DNA of 34,289 bases from Myxococcales bacterium (GCA_013360285.1 JABWCM010000028.1:1-34289), one strand, 5' to 3'; shown: positions 21,014-30,457, counted from the first letter of the stretch. Notes: generated by a model not told the origin, from the letters alone. Numbers and translations are program-made.

Positions 21014-24000
21014 TTATTTGTAGGCGGCGCTCACGGCATCGGCAATGCCTTTTGTTGCACTCGTGTGATCGCCCGAAACACCTGATGATTCGGCAATAAT
21101 TTCCTGCTGCATCCTTTCAATCGCAGCGGCAACAGCGCCGTCGATTTCCTTCGCTAAATATGTGCGGGCAGTACCTTGTGTAGTTGACATCTTTCCGCGG
21201 CGTGTGCCTTCGCCGGCGGTGTGGTCAGCAACGACAGACTTCACATTGTCTTTTGCGGTCTGAATACGATTTTGCGCGGTCTGTTTGAGTTGGGTGATGC
21301 GTTCGCTGGCCAGCGCCCCCTCGTCGACTTTGCGATCTGGGTCGGCCGCTTTCATCTGTTTCGCTTGTTGTGATGCCCATTCTTTCGCGACATTCAAATC
21401 GGTTTCAAGATCTTTGCCCGCAGAGCGCTCCACCTCCGCCATCGCACCCTGACCAGCATTGGTGATTTCCGTCTGCGCCTGCAAAGACGAGGTTTTGACC
21501 GTTTCCGCACCGGCAACAAGATCGGCCACATCCGCCGCTTCAACTTTCGGCACCGGAGGCAGTCCGTTGGCAACGTTCGGGTCGACCGCGTTTGCGGCAT
21601 CCGCCACCGCACCTGCATCGGGATTCAATTCGCGTTCGGCTTCCTGCTGGAAGTACGGCCGATACTGTCCCTTCCAACCATCCAGTTCACCTTTTGCGGC
21701 CGATTCTTCCGCCGCCAACGCGTCGTCCTGGGTTTTGACCTGCTGTTTCAGCAGGGTGCCTTCGTTGATGTTCGCAGTCTGTCGATTGACTTCCTCACCC
21801 GCCTCTTTTTCTGCTTTTGTGGCGTCGGCACCAATTTCCACAGAAAGTTGTCCATTGGCGGCCAACTGTTGACCCGCTTGGGCGTTTGCCTGGTCTTTCT
21901 GATTTACTTCTTGCCCAAACGCAAGGTTGTTGGCCTCTTGCTCATCCAACCCGGCTGCCTGAAGCATTAGTTTCATCACGATCCCAGTAAGATAATTCAT
22001 AAACTTAGCGACGAGTGACTTCGCTTTGTCGATGATCGGTTTCAGAAGGGTCTTCCACACCCAGTTCGCAGCCTTCTTGATGAAGTCCCACATGCTGGAC
22101 GCCCATTTTTTGACCTTCATCCATTTTTTCTTGGCCCAGCCGGCGTTGTCGTACTCCTTCTTCCAGGCGTTGTATTCGTCTTGTGCGCGTTTTTCTTCTT
22201 CTTTTTTCTTCGCGCCATCATCCGCTTTTACCGTAATCGCTTGGCCCTCATTCTGTTTGGCCTGTGCCTGTTGCACACCACCATTGATCTCACGATTCTT
22301 CTCGGTCGTGGCGGTGGACATCTTCGCAATTTCGGACTTCCCGGTCATATAATCGGTCACGTCCTTGTCGGTCGCCTGTTTGTGTTTGGCAAAGAATGCC
22401 TTCATCTCGTCGGCTTTTTGCTTTCCAACTGTCGCTTTTGTCCATGCAACCAGCGCTTGCTTCTTGTTTTCCTCGGCTGCCCGGATATCGGCATCGATTT
22501 TCGGCAGCATGGCTTTCAGAGTCGCTCGCTGCTCAGCAATTTGTTCCAGTTGCCCAGGATTGGTCGGTGCAGAAGTCGGCGGCTCAAGGGCCGGCGGTGC
22601 AACGGCTGTTGGGGCCGCAGTCGCACCAACCGCAGCAACCGATGTCGGGGGTTGTAGCCGAGCAGAAATGCGTTGGTTCATCGAACTGAACATCGACGTC
22701 AATGCATCGGAACCACCTGCGGGCGCAGCGGGAGACTGCGACGCAATATTCGCCAAAATGGTATCCAATGATTTTTTGTGATTCGAAGCTCGGTCCAATG
22801 TGGCTTGCGCTTTGTATCCCGACGTCGACACCAGCCCCATGCCGTCTACATACGTACCCGCGCGGTAACTCGCAGCAGCATCTTGGGTTTTGCGGATTTG
22901 ACCGGGAATGACCCCCGGGGCAGTGGTACGCAACTCCCCTTTGTCCTTAAAGTAGGCCCCGTCAAACGACACATCTTGGCCGCCAACGGCCCCTTTGATC
23001 GACAGCCCACCTTTGGCCGCATGATACATCCCGCCCATCGTCGACTCAGAGTTGGCAATCCCCTGAATCGTCGACACCCCGGCCACCGTCGTGTTGGCAA
23101 CTCGGGATAACAGCGGATCGGTCGGCGTCGGATCACCCGGTTTAGGGAGCGCGTTGCCCCACAACGGAGTAGCCGGCTTCTCTGCGGTCGCCTTTTCGCC
23201 TTTCATACTTTCGTGAATGGCGTGGGTCAACGGACTATTGGTGCGAAATTCCTCCAAAGCCGATTTGAACCCAGCAAACTTGGAACCGATGTTCTTTTTG
23301 TACCATCCAGCCTCTGTCCCGACCTGCGACCCTTCCGAATAAGCCTTTTTCAGTGCCGCCCAATCGACATTGGTATTAAACATTGCGGAAAGATACGCTT
23401 TGGTGCGGCTTGATCCAGATTTGCGCGCTTCGCTATACAACGTGAAGAATTTGTGGGTCTTAAATTGCGCCCAACCTGCCTTAAATGCTTCCATGGTGGC
23501 TTTCGGTAGGTTGGCAATCACGGTCGTCGGAACTTTATACCACGGCATGTCTTTCAATGCCGGTCCCATTACACTCTTCCACCCCTTAGCAAATTCCGAG
23601 TCTTTAAATTCACTGACCAGCTTTTTACCAGGAGCCAGCCCCTCTTTGGTAAACTTACCAGCACTCCCAAAATCCGCCGCCTTCACAAACGCAGACTTGG
23701 CGCCTTTGATCGGCGCAACGGCGGCCGTTTTCAAACCTCTTCCAATTGCCCCAGGAGCGGCTTTCAGCGTCGCCAACGCAGCTTGTTTGGTTCCGAGATG
23801 GGTTTTGAGACCCTGCCAGCCGTCTTTTAACTTAGCAATGCTGACGTTTTTGATGCGGCCGAACTGGTGCATTGTTGTGCGCCCAAGTTTCACCCAAGTC
23901 TGTTTCTGGAAAACCTTGGCTGCGCTCTGCCAACCATTGCTCAGCGTGCTTTTCGCCGAATGAAATCCCTGTTTTGCAGCCGCACCAATGGCTCTGCCTC

Positions 24001-26014
24001 GGGAGGTTACCGCCAGCGTCGCTTGACCGAGCACTTTTTTCACGCCGGTTTTTCCGGCAATATCCTTAGCTCCTTGAGTTTGAGCACGAGTCAGCGCTTT
24101 TTTGTACGCACTTTGCGGACCTGCTTTCGCTCCCTTCGCTTTTCCACCCATTTTGGAAAGAATAAGGTCGATTCCCGCACCAACTGCAGACGTCAAATCT
24201 TCCCGCATCGAGTTCGCCATCAGTTGGCGTTTGAGCGGGTCTTTCTCTTTGGCGATGCGCACAGCGGTCAGGCCTGCTTTGACCAGGCCTAACACAAACT
24301 GCACACCTGATAAGATAACGCTGATCACGTTGGCCACCCGCGCGGCAGACAACAACAGAGCACCTACAGGAGGAATCAACAGGGTGAGAATCAACCCCAA
24401 ACCAGTTGCAATGAGCGAAACTTTGCCCAAAACGCCGTTAACAGTGCCGATGACCACACCAACTTTGTGTAATACCGACAGCACTTTGCCCAAACCGTCA
24501 GCAGACCCCTTAAAGGGATCGGCATCCCATTTGGTTTTCGCAGCGGAAATGTCCTTGCCGCTTGGGAAAATTGCATCCGTCCAACTCGCCGGCTCCGGCT
24601 TCTGAATTTTTCCATGAAAAGCGTCGGTCTGTTGGCCTAAAACCTCCACCGCTGTCCCAGACTGCGAAATCCTGTCCGCACGCCCACTGTCGGCGTTGGT
24701 ATCCGCAAACGTGTTCATTTTCTGGTCGGCCAGGGAATTCACCTGTTCCATATTGACCAGTTTTTTTTGCGCGTTTTGCAGTTCGTCGGGTGCAGGGGCA
24801 CCGGGAGGCCCAGCGGCGTTTGGATCGCCGGCAACCGCTTTGGGGTCGGCTTTGTCCCCGGCAACAGGTGCACCTTTGGCCTTCGGGTCACCCTGGGTCG
24901 CTCCAATTGGCCCCTTTGCCCCGGGAGCCACCGGACCGGTTCCCGTAAGCGGGGCACCGTTGGTTGTAGTATCTGGCTTTGCGGCCGCGTCGGCCGGTTT
25001 GTCCGGTGCTGTCGCGGGATCATGCGCCGGGTCCACGGCTGGGTCGGGCGAGGCATTTTTGGGGTCCGTCGCAGGATCCACCGCTCTCGATCCGTCCGCG
25101 GGGTCAACTGTCTTCGGACGATCCGATGCGTCGGCCGCCGGCGCGTCCGGCCCACCGGACCGGTCCGGAACGGCATCCGGGGGATCGTCTGCGCCCGGCT
25201 TTTTGGGATCGACATCAACAGCAGCAGGATCTCCGACGGGTTTGGGCTGGTTATTCGTCGGTGCTTTCGGGGAATTTTTGGGTTTTTTGGTTTTGTCGTC
25301 GTCCGGAGTAGGTTTGTTTGGATCTTCATCATCCACGTCAGGTGTTCCCGTACCCGTTGGATCCCCTTGCACCACGCCCTTTGGGGCGCCGGAAGTTACG
25401 TTGGCTTTACCGCCAGACAATACGGTTGACGCAGCTCGCGACGCATCGGCTTCGGCCCGCCCATAGGCCGCCTTCCCCCACCCGGAACCCAGGTTCGACT
25501 TTTGCTGGACCACGTGGGCAACTTCGTGGGTCAACGTGGTCACTGCACCGGTTCCACTGCTTCTCGAAGGACTCAGATGTACTTCGTTCCCCCGAGCAAA
25601 GCCGGCGACGTTGCGCTGGGTCGCTTCGGAACTATGTGTCTGTACCTTAACCCCAGACAAATCGGCGCCAAATCCGCTTTCCATACGCGTTCGGACTGCA
25701 CCCGACAACGGACCGGAAGGAATTGCCGACGACTCACCGCCGAGGGCCCCAGAACGTTCCGCAGATGGCCCGGCCGCCGCGCGTAAGGCGCCTTGCGTGC
25801 CGGAATCGGCTCCTTTGAGTGCTCCGCTGAGGCTGGAAGCCCTGGGACTATTGTCCCCACTGGGGCCAACAGTCCCCGATGATTCATCGTGCAAACGTTC
25901 GGTCGCCCTACTTACGGCCGACTGCGATTTCTGTTGCAAATCGATGTGTTCGGCACTCTGCTGCGCCTTGTTTTGCCTGGTTTCTTTCTTGGATGTGCGC
26001 AAACTCGCTACCAC
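21014..26014 (-). CDS. DUF4157 (eCIS core domain) large toxin-like protein
   Basis: This 1,666-residue protein has no signal peptide. Near residues 98-171 it carries the DUF4157 core: IPSGPLSGAVRTRMESGFG, VKVQTHS, FARGNEVHLSP and the zincin-type HEVAHVVQQ (163-171). A Pro/Asp/Lys/Ala-rich disordered linker (~215-410) follows. Next comes a strongly hydrophobic stretch (~512-585, with VVIGTVNGVLGKVSLIATGLGL), then a long Ala/Lys-rich region. Near 1160-1280 are charged coiled-coil-like helices, followed by an amphipathic Trp/Lys segment (~1295-1352, KKWMKVKKWASSMWDFIKK). The end is Ala/Glu/Gln-rich. DUF4157 marks many proteins carried by extracellular contractile injection systems, so a delivered effector is likely; pore formation by the hydrophobic part is my inference. 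The GTG start has AAGGAG six bases upstream; a longer reading from TTG at 26044 lacks such a site. It is 115 bp after the AAA+ gene. Confidence 0.82.
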   Translation of the reverse strand: MVASLRTSKKETRQNKAQQSAEHIDLQQKSQSAVSRATERLHDESSGTVGPSGDNSPRASSLSGALKGADSGTQGALRAAAGPSAERSGALGGESSAIPSGPLSGAVRTRMESGFGADLSGVKVQTHSSEATQRNVAGFARGNEVHLSPSRSSGTGAVTTLTHEVAHVVQQKSNLGSGWGKAAYGRAEADASRAASTVLSGGKANVTSGAPKGVVQGDPTGTGTPDVDDEDPNKPTPDDDKTKKPKNSPKAPTNNQPKPVGDPAAVDVDPKKPGADDPPDAVPDRSGGPDAPAADASDRPKTVDPADGSRAVDPATDPKNASPDPAVDPAHDPATAPDKPADAAAKPDTTTNGAPLTGTGPVAPGAKGPIGATQGDPKAKGAPVAGDKADPKAVAGDPNAAGPPGAPAPDELQNAQKKLVNMEQVNSLADQKMNTFADTNADSGRADRISQSGTAVEVLGQQTDAFHGKIQKPEPASWTDAIFPSGKDISAAKTKWDADPFKGSADGLGKVLSVLHKVGVVIGTVNGVLGKVSLIATGLGLILTLLIPPVGALLLSAARVANVISVILSGVQFVLGLVKAGLTAVRIAKEKDPLKRQLMANSMREDLTSAVGAGIDLILSKMGGKAKGAKAGPQSAYKKALTRAQTQGAKDIAGKTGVKKVLGQATLAVTSRGRAIGAAAKQGFHSAKSTLSNGWQSAAKVFQKQTWVKLGRTTMHQFGRIKNVSIAKLKDGWQGLKTHLGTKQAALATLKAAPGAIGRGLKTAAVAPIKGAKSAFVKAADFGSAGKFTKEGLAPGKKLVSEFKDSEFAKGWKSVMGPALKDMPWYKVPTTVIANLPKATMEAFKAGWAQFKTHKFFTLYSEARKSGSSRTKAYLSAMFNTNVDWAALKKAYSEGSQVGTEAGWYKKNIGSKFAGFKSALEEFRTNSPLTHAIHESMKGEKATAEKPATPLWGNALPKPGDPTPTDPLLSRVANTTVAGVSTIQGIANSESTMGGMYHAAKGGLSIKGAVGGQDVSFDGAYFKDKGELRTTAPGVIPGQIRKTQDAAASYRAGTYVDGMGLVSTSGYKAQATLDRASNHKKSLDTILANIASQSPAAPAGGSDALTSMFSSMNQRISARLQPPTSVAAVGATAAPTAVAPPALEPPTSAPTNPGQLEQIAEQRATLKAMLPKIDADIRAAEENKKQALVAWTKATVGKQKADEMKAFFAKHKQATDKDVTDYMTGKSEIAKMSTATTEKNREINGGVQQAQAKQNEGQAITVKADDGAKKKEEEKRAQDEYNAWKKEYDNAGWAKKKWMKVKKWASSMWDFIKKAANWVWKTLLKPIIDKAKSLVAKFMNYLTGIVMKLMLQAAGLDEQEANNLAFGQEVNQKDQANAQAGQQLAANGQLSVEIGADATKAEKEAGEEVNRQTANINEGTLLKQQVKTQDDALAAEESAAKGELDGWKGQYRPYFQQEAERELNPDAGAVADAANAVDPNVANGLPPVPKVEAADVADLVAGAETVKTSSLQAQTEITNAGQGAMAEVERSAGKDLETDLNVAKEWASQQAKQMKAADPDRKVDEGALASERITQLKQTAQNRIQTAKDNVKSVVADHTAGEGTRRGKMSTTQGTARTYLAKEIDGAVAAAIERMQQEIIAESSGVSGDHTSATKGIADAVSAAYK

Positions 26015-26020
26015 GGCGTG

Positions 26021-26026
26021 CTCCTT
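26021..26026 (-). promoter_or_regulatory. Ribosome binding site AAGGAG for the DUF4157 gene
   Basis: On the minus strand AAGGAG ends six bases before a GTG at 26014. This is a near-ideal site and decides against the TTG at 26044, for which the site would lie inside the coding region. Confidence 0.7.
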
Positions 26027-26129
26027 ACAGACGGAATACCCCAAGGATTAAAAAACAAAAGCAATATGCCGGCCAACTTGTCTGCCCGGATACTATCTAA
26101 GCTTATTTAGGCGCTATATTACATCCCTA

Positions 26130-28370
26130 TCACGATTCCAAATAGCCGAATTCGTCTTCGTCGACCTGGATCAACTTACCCATTTCCAGATACTCACGAT
26201 TGGCAGCGCGCAAAAACAGGTCCATCGTCATGACACTTTTGCGTTGAGCCGCCATAGAAGCCGCCCGCAGCACCACATTCTTGATGTGAGCCCCGGACAA
26301 CTCGAATCGTTCCGCCAATTCTTCAAAAGACACATCTTCGTGGATCGGCGCTGCGGCAGGAATCATCGAATTCCAGAGCTGTTCCCGTTCTTTCTGTGTA
26401 GGAAACGGAAATTCAACCTTAAACCGGATTCGTCGTTTAAACGCGTCGTCGATGGATTCCGGGAAATTGCTCGTAAGTATAGAAATCCCCTCGTAACTTT
26501 CCATCATTTGCAAAAGGAAATTCACTTCTAGGTTCGCATAACGATCCACCGCGGTCCGCACCGACGTACGTTTTCCGAACAACGAGTCCGCTTCGTCAAA
26601 CAACAAAATTGCCTGTGCTCGACTGCCTTCCTCAAACACACGTGACAGATTTTTTTCGGTTTCCCCGATATATTTGTCCACTACCCGGGACAAATCGACC
26701 TGAAAAACCTCCATGGCAAGGTCATTTCCCACAATGCTCGCGGCCATGGTTTTTCCGGTACCCGGCGGTCCAAAAAACAACGCGGCTGTGCCCCGGCCAT
26801 AGGAGATTTTCGACCCGAACCCCCACTGTTGCACGATAACGTCACGATTTCGAACAAAGCTGACGATTTCCTTTAACGACGACAACGTTGTTTTTGGCAA
26901 CACCAAATCATCCCACCCAAAACCACGTTCCACGGGGACAGCGATGGATCCGAGTCGATGCCGAAGATGTTCCCGCACAAAAGGAAGGACCGTTGGGAGA
27001 TCGATCGGCGTATCCACGTTGAGTTGCCGCCTTCGGTTGAGAATCTGCCCCCCGACTTTTTCAATTGCCCCACCCGTTAACGAATACCGCCGCGCAACAT
27101 CGTGCACCGTAAACCCAGCAGCTAACTTAACACCGGAACCAAACGTTCTTTCCCAGATTTTAACCTGCGCCGCCATATCCGGATGGGGAATCGCCACTTC
27201 GACAAGTCCCCCGACCTTTTCCCACAATCCAGGGATCTTCTGGTGCCCGGTAAATATGACCGGCACCGGGATTCGACTCAACACAGATTCGAGGGTTGTA
27301 AGCCGCGCTTCGGTAGCTGTGGCGCCGTCTGGTTCGTTTTTTTGAGCCCACAACGTTTCCGTACCGGTCAGCACCGGGAGGGCGCCTTGTAATCGCGCCT
27401 CGCGCAAAAAAGCGACCAGATGGTGCTCAAACATTGCGATGTCCTGCGACAACTCCGCCGCATCGCCGGTCAACAGTGGCACCGAGAGCGCACCTGCCGC
27501 CGCTTCACAACAAGCTTTCTTACCGGCGCCGGAAGGGCCGTGGAGATACAACCGAATGGGTGGCTGAGTGCCGGAAACCATGGCACTCACCGCAGTAGAC
27601 ACCGTCTGGTGTACCACGGGTGGCACAAACACCTGGTCCCATCCGATACGGTTGTATAAAAGCCGACCATGTACTCCAACCGTTGTCCCCGACACATGGG
27701 TGCGCCCACTCAGAAACTCAATGAGCCTTGTTGACAACCACACCGGCCGCTGCATCAGCGACCGACGCGGGGTCACGGTCTCAGGCTGTATTTCGAGTCC
27801 ACGAAACACAAACAGAGGATGGTTTTGAGTCAGAAAAAACTCATACAAACGAGCACGATCAGCGTAACTTCGTGACACCAGTTCAATCAGAAAACCGACG
27901 TCGACATGTTTTTGTGTAAAATCCGCCCAGGCATACGCGTAGGCACGCAGGAACTCGGGATCCAACTCGACAACAAGCAACGCCATCAACACGTCTTGAA
28001 CACGTTCGTCGTCGCAACCGAAGGCGGTATTCACACGATCTAGGGGAAGCGGGGCTCCCGTTTGCCGGGAGCCGACAAGCCGTTGCGCCATATAATCGCG
28101 AAAGCTGCTCTCGGTGGATTCTACGTCTTCGTATTCCGCAGACCGTGCGCTCCCTGGACCAATCTTCCCCGCGAGAAAGGCATCGATCTCTTCTTTGGCC
28201 ACATACAGGTCCGAGTAAGAACCGGCCCCTTTTCGATATCTGTCGGCGTACAACAACAGATGTCGTTGCAGCCACAATTTGACCAGCAATCGAATATCAT
28301 CAACAATTTCCTGGCTGTCACGATAGGGTCGAAACTTAACTTGAGGCAGACTTGGAACCGGTTCGGTCAC
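26130..28370 (-). CDS. Two-domain AAA+ ATPase, eCIS-associated type
   Basis: This 746-residue protein begins with a ~220-residue helical region. A first, degenerate AAA-like domain follows, with P-loop GPSGAGKK (278-285) but no acidic Walker B where TGTETLW stands and no clear arginine finger. The second AAA+ domain is canonical: GPPGTGKT (534-541), Walker B ILLFDEAD (588-595), sensor-1 Asn in ILTSN (635), arginine-finger candidates KRR (645-647), and sensor-2 region LSGAHIKNVVLRA. This domain order is that of ATPases found in extracellular contractile injection loci (Afp15/Pvc15 type), which are needed for particle assembly or cargo handling. It precedes the DUF4157 gene on the same strand. 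The chosen start is GTG with GGAGGA four bases upstream; reading from GTG at 28448 would add 26 low-complexity residues without a site. The exact substrate is unknown. Confidence 0.8.
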   Translation of the reverse strand: MTEPVPSLPQVKFRPYRDSQEIVDDIRLLVKLWLQRHLLLYADRYRKGAGSYSDLYVAKEEIDAFLAGKIGPGSARSAEYEDVESTESSFRDYMAQRLVGSRQTGAPLPLDRVNTAFGCDDERVQDVLMALLVVELDPEFLRAYAYAWADFTQKHVDVGFLIELVSRSYADRARLYEFFLTQNHPLFVFRGLEIQPETVTPRRSLMQRPVWLSTRLIEFLSGRTHVSGTTVGVHGRLLYNRIGWDQVFVPPVVHQTVSTAVSAMVSGTQPPIRLYLHGPSGAGKKACCEAAAGALSVPLLTGDAAELSQDIAMFEHHLVAFLREARLQGALPVLTGTETLWAQKNEPDGATATEARLTTLESVLSRIPVPVIFTGHQKIPGLWEKVGGLVEVAIPHPDMAAQVKIWERTFGSGVKLAAGFTVHDVARRYSLTGGAIEKVGGQILNRRRQLNVDTPIDLPTVLPFVREHLRHRLGSIAVPVERGFGWDDLVLPKTTLSSLKEIVSFVRNRDVIVQQWGFGSKISYGRGTAALFFGPPGTGKTMAASIVGNDLAMEVFQVDLSRVVDKYIGETEKNLSRVFEEGSRAQAILLFDEADSLFGKRTSVRTAVDRYANLEVNFLLQMMESYEGISILTSNFPESIDDAFKRRIRFKVEFPFPTQKEREQLWNSMIPAAAPIHEDVSFEELAERFELSGAHIKNVVLRAASMAAQRKSVMTMDLFLRAANREYLEMGKLIQVDEDEFGYLES

Positions 28371-28374
28371 ATCG

Positions 28375-28380
28375 TCCTCC
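28375..28380 (-). promoter_or_regulatory. Ribosome binding site GGAGGA deciding the AAA+ start
   Basis: On the minus strand GGAGGA is followed by CGAT and then GTG at 28370. It is the strongest such site near the N-terminus and lies inside the longer reading from 28448. Confidence 0.6.
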
Positions 28381-28640
28381 CGCGCAGAGGGTCGGCGAAA
28401 ATAAGAGGGGCGGTCATGTCGAGCTGATTTTGCACTGGATCGGACCACTACGAAACCGAGACAATGTCGGAAACGTACACCAAGTAACGGATTGATTGAA
28501 GCGGCCAGAAGTAGCCAACCCAGAACCGACTATCTATATGTGATCACCCGCGCAGAGTTGTTTTTCCTTGCTGTCGGCACAAACGGCAATCACAATAAAT
28601 AAGCGAACCGCTCCGTTTTATGAACAACATACAGTATTAT

Positions 28641-30239
28641 TTAAGCAGACAGGGTTTCTGCAATATTTGTCGCCTCCCGCTCAATATCTCGCCGCATCTG
28701 AGCCCCTTCATCGGCACTGTCTACCGCCCAGCTTAACGTACGCTCGATCATTGCCCCAAGCAGCACTTCGCAATCCGCCAAAGTATCTGCACCACGGTCA
28801 TGTGCCCAGCGTAACGTACTGATCAACATTCGCTGGGCCGCCACGATCGGCTGGTTCTCTTCGGAGCCGTCCTCCTGCAAGTGTGCCACGGCCTGCATCC
28901 ACACGTTGAGTGCCACGACCCCAAGCGGCGCTCCACCGGCACCAAGTGCGTACGCCTTCACCAGCGCAAGCTGTTCAACAAAAAATGTCCCCAATTGCTC
29001 AAATACGACAGGAATTCCCGTTGCCTGAACGTACATCAAGTCACCGTTTTCAAATGTGTCCACCGGCGGATCGGAAATTTCCGCCATTAGCTCCTCCAGG
29101 TTCTCTGCGCTGAAAGCCCGCTCCACCGCTTCCATTTTCTGGCGTCGTTTCTTCATTTCCGACTCGGCCATCAACGCCAACAACGCCGGCATTTGGGTTT
29201 GGCCCGGCCACGGTTCATGTTCGTCCAGCAGGGGAGGTAGAAATCGCATCAGCCAGTCGCGATGCAGACGGGGAGGGGGACGACGAAGCGGATCCATAAA
29301 CAACAACGCCGCTTCGCGGACATCGGAGCGCATTGCCGGATGAGCACGACGCAGGAGACGAAAAAATTCAGTCAGATTGCCGTTGTTTGCCCCCCAAGCC
29401 CATGCATCTGCCACCAATGGCTGCAAATCCGGGCGAGTCAAAAAATACTCTTCCAACAACTTTCTTGCATCGGGATGTCCGCTCAATCCCACCGCCATCA
29501 CACCCGTAGCTGCCCGCAACGGGTCGGGGTGACTCCAAAGATGCAACGCGGTATCCAATCCTTCGTCGTCGAAACGTGCCAATGCGTCCGCCGCAATGAC
29601 CACAAACGCGGGTTCAAGCGGATCGAGAGCCATAACCCATCGGGCCACAACCACGGAATCTTCCGGTTTTCCCAATAAACTTAACGCAACCAACGGCCAA
29701 AACGGGTCGCCCTGTTCACTTAGAAGTTTTAATTGGTGAGATAACGCCCGCTGCGCTGCAGTACGCCCGACCGAGTCGGCTGTGGTCCACTTTTGGAGAA
29801 ACTCCCATGGGTACACCCACCGGGGAACATAGAACAAGTCGGCGCTTTCGGTAAGCGCACGCTCAAAGATGGATGGGGATTCCGGCGTTAACAACCACTC
29901 CGGAACCAGTCGGGCCAACGAACGGGTGACAAATTCCCCCTGCTCACGGCGGATCACACTGCCAAGCGGAAGCAGCCTTGCAACGACCGCCTCGATCGCC
30001 GTCGTATTGGGGGCCGCGTCACGGGCAAGCGCACGAGCCGCCAACGCGATACCCGGAGGGGAATCCAACGTAATCCACTCACCTATTGCGGGACCCAGCG
30101 CGGCCTCACGGTAACGGTTAAATAGCGTCGACCACACGTCCGGAGTGACTGTGGGAACGGTTTCATCCAGCAGCACACTTGCCGCTGCGTCGGGTGAGAA
30201 TGCCTCCCAAAATGGTTCACTTTGCTGCGTTTCCGTCAT
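28641..30239 (-). CDS. HEAT-like helical repeat protein of unknown function
   Basis: This 532-residue, probably cytoplasmic protein has no signal peptide or membrane segment. Almost all of it looks alpha-helical. Between about residues 60 and 315 there are repeated two-helix units of HEAT/ARM appearance, for instance around AFVVIAADALARFDDEG, LRAATGVMAVGLSGHPDA and DVREAALLFMDPL. A charged helix (MKKRRQKMEAVERAFSAENLEEL) sits near 355-380. The remainder is helical, ending in an acidic DEGAQMRRDIEREATNIAETL. It may be a scaffold or adaptor. Its gene is first in a minus-strand group with the AAA+ and DUF4157 genes, about 270 bp upstream of the ATPase start. The ATG has GGGAG eight bases upstream. 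I do not recognise a named family with certainty. Confidence 0.7.
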   Translation of the reverse strand: MTETQQSEPFWEAFSPDAAASVLLDETVPTVTPDVWSTLFNRYREAALGPAIGEWITLDSPPGIALAARALARDAAPNTTAIEAVVARLLPLGSVIRREQGEFVTRSLARLVPEWLLTPESPSIFERALTESADLFYVPRWVYPWEFLQKWTTADSVGRTAAQRALSHQLKLLSEQGDPFWPLVALSLLGKPEDSVVVARWVMALDPLEPAFVVIAADALARFDDEGLDTALHLWSHPDPLRAATGVMAVGLSGHPDARKLLEEYFLTRPDLQPLVADAWAWGANNGNLTEFFRLLRRAHPAMRSDVREAALLFMDPLRRPPPRLHRDWLMRFLPPLLDEHEPWPGQTQMPALLALMAESEMKKRRQKMEAVERAFSAENLEELMAEISDPPVDTFENGDLMYVQATGIPVVFEQLGTFFVEQLALVKAYALGAGGAPLGVVALNVWMQAVAHLQEDGSEENQPIVAAQRMLISTLRWAHDRGADTLADCEVLLGAMIERTLSWAVDSADEGAQMRRDIEREATNIAETLSA

Positions 30240-30264
30240 CTATCACGCTCCCAAAATCGCAAGT

Positions 30265-30294
30265 AGTGTCCGCTTAAATTTGAAGACCTGTCAA
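30265..30294 (-). promoter_or_regulatory. Candidate promoter for the HEAT/AAA+/DUF4157 unit
   Basis: On the minus strand a perfect -35 box TTGACA (30289-30294) is followed after 18 bases by GACACT (30265-30270), three of six -10 matches. Transcription would start near 30258, about 19 bases before the ATG at 30239. This is a match by eye only. Confidence 0.35.
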
Positions 30295-30417
30295 CTGAAT
30301 ACCGATAAGAACCCGGGTCGCTGCATATCCGAGCAAGCCGTCGAAATCCGTTGCGATGAAAAATCAGGGAATCCCCAAAAAAATCTTCTGGGCGCAGGGA
30401 TCACACCTTCGTCGTCG

Positions 30418-30446
30418 TTGACATCCGTTTCGAGTCAGTTCATGTT
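30418..30446 (+). promoter_or_regulatory. Candidate sigma-70-type promoter of fadN
   Basis: A perfect -35 box TTGACA (30418-30423) is followed after 17 bases by CATGTT (30441-30446), a weak -10 with three of six matches. The start would be near 30453, giving a leader of about 38 bases that contains the operator-like palindrome at 30458 and the ribosome binding site. Confidence 0.4.
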
Positions 30447-30457
30447 GTGGTCGCGAA

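Noticed and set aside
24696..25466. 256-residue Gly/Ala/Ser/Pro-rich frame opposite the DUF4157 gene
   Set aside because: It is the mirror of the biased Pro/Asp/Ala linker codons on the other strand; low complexity and no start signal.
25500..25570. Active secreted metalloprotease because of HEVAHVVQQ
   Set aside because: The motif is that of the DUF4157 core; there is no signal peptide and no clear third zinc ligand was identified, so protease activity is not claimed.
28595..28625. Terminator after the HEAT-like gene (AGCG-GTT-CGCT on the minus strand)
   Set aside because: The stem is only four base pairs and the following T content is poor.
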